The notes beneath the pieces were generated by a model that was not told where the DNA came from, did not search any database, and saw only the letters and a program-made list of their open reading frames with translations. A stretch of DNA of 64,000 nt. Origin: Hirudinaria manillensis. Lineage: Eukaryota; Annelida; Clitellata; Hirudinida; Hirudinidae. A program made the position numbers and the translations under genes. Below are positions 63,345-64,000 of this stretch, piece after piece. The stretch is from contig CM067531.1 in assembly GCA_034509925.1 (NCBI GenBank), positions 9,907,319 to 9,971,318 on the forward strand, in the 5' to 3' direction. The first letter of the stretch is position 1. Every line of letters starts with the position of its first letter.

Positions 63345-64000
63345 TTTTTTAAACGAATTATATTCGTCAGATCAGCAATTGCTGGAAATTTTGTTATCGG
63401 ACTGCAATCTCCGGCGTTATTTTTAGAAAGGGTCAACTTGATGTATTTCTCGAGTGGCAGGCTCTTTATTTATAAGTGTCTTAATTTAACCACCAACGGA
63501 GACCCAAAGATCCACGACGTCCATCAAAAATTTCATTCTTTTGTTTCCACGAGGAATCATAGCTGTAGGTTATTTGAGTTTATTTTTGTTAGTGGTTATC
63601 GTGGCATTTATCTCTTTTTTTTTATATTTCTATTTAAATGTCGAAATTATTTTCCGTCTTTGCAAAAAGGAAAAAACTTCGTTGATTTCATACTTTCCCC
63701 TCAAGCCGACAGCAACGCCCGTTGACAACCCGAGGCCACGGAATGACAGGCTTTGTGAGCTCCAAATCCAAGGAACTGTAAGGCATTGACCGTGCGTCAT
63801 GCCGACCTGATTCTCTCGTCGAGAACATACGCCGTCTTGGAGAATCACAGAGCCATTATGTGCGCTCGAAATGGACAAAAAAGTATTAGCGCCGAATAGC
63901 ACATAATGGCCTTGCGATGTAACAATATATGACCAGAAAACGGAAACGCAGGACCACCGCCGATGCTAATCTTCGCTGCTCATTGATTCGTGAACTCGAT
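63345..64000. other. Right edge of window, no supported gene
   Basis: Contains a T-rich open stretch (63490-63789, plus) that would encode a hydrophobic segment but has no ATG. It also holds a 12 bp inverted repeat GCCATTATGTGC (63852-63863) / GCACATAATGGC (63899-63910) with inner GCGCT/AGCGC pairing. The last 200 bases are less AT-rich and may approach a gene beyond the window. Confidence 0.4.

Noticed and set aside
63490..63789. Open stretch encoding a hydrophobic segment and a basic tail
   Set aside because: No in-frame ATG and no good splice acceptor. The hydrophobic run comes from T-rich DNA.

Overview
The window is nuclear DNA from an animal. It is AT-rich, the genes have many short GT-AG introns, and the recognisable proteins are metazoan. 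FOXL2, RASA1 with its full SH2-SH3-SH2-PH-C2-RasGAP order, ZWILCH and the fused ALKBH8 (RRM-AlkB-methyltransferase) suggest an invertebrate, probably a bilaterian. The sequence alone does not fix the phylum. No bacterial, viral or organellar genes were recognised. Exon limits were placed by eye from reading frame, splice sites and remembered family sequences. For every multi-exon gene read in full, the exons given sum to a whole number of codons.

Layout, left to right: the 3' part of a CLC chloride channel gene (+, to 3821); two tandem minus-strand genes for exosome subunit RRP41/EXOSC4 (4030-5446 and 5982-7448) with identical intron positions; ZWILCH (+, 8270-13589); a repeat-bearing 13.6-28.2 kb region holding three plus-strand genes for secreted proline/histidine/aspartate-rich repeat proteins (17200-17803, 20925-22212, 25657-26614); KRI1 (+, 28281-33995), tail to tail with ALKBH8 (-, 34224-37469); single-exon FOXL2 (-, 39589-40707); a 7.3 kb gene-poor stretch; RASA1 (+, 48034-61800); and a ~950 bp element with 62 bp terminal inverted repeats (62392-63344).

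The conserved genes are housekeeping or developmental: RNA decay, rRNA maturation, tRNA wobble modification, kinetochore checkpoint, Ras signalling and a transcription factor. They show no sign of acting as one pathway. The lineage-specific part is the trio of secreted repeat proteins. All three share an exon plan (noncoding exon, signal-peptide exon, repeat exon) and the same start to the mature protein. Copies 1 and 2 also share a TATA promoter and flanking DNA, so the family arose by local tandem duplication. I do not recognise its function. It is the best candidate for an undescribed system here. The duplicated RRP41 gene is the second most unusual feature.
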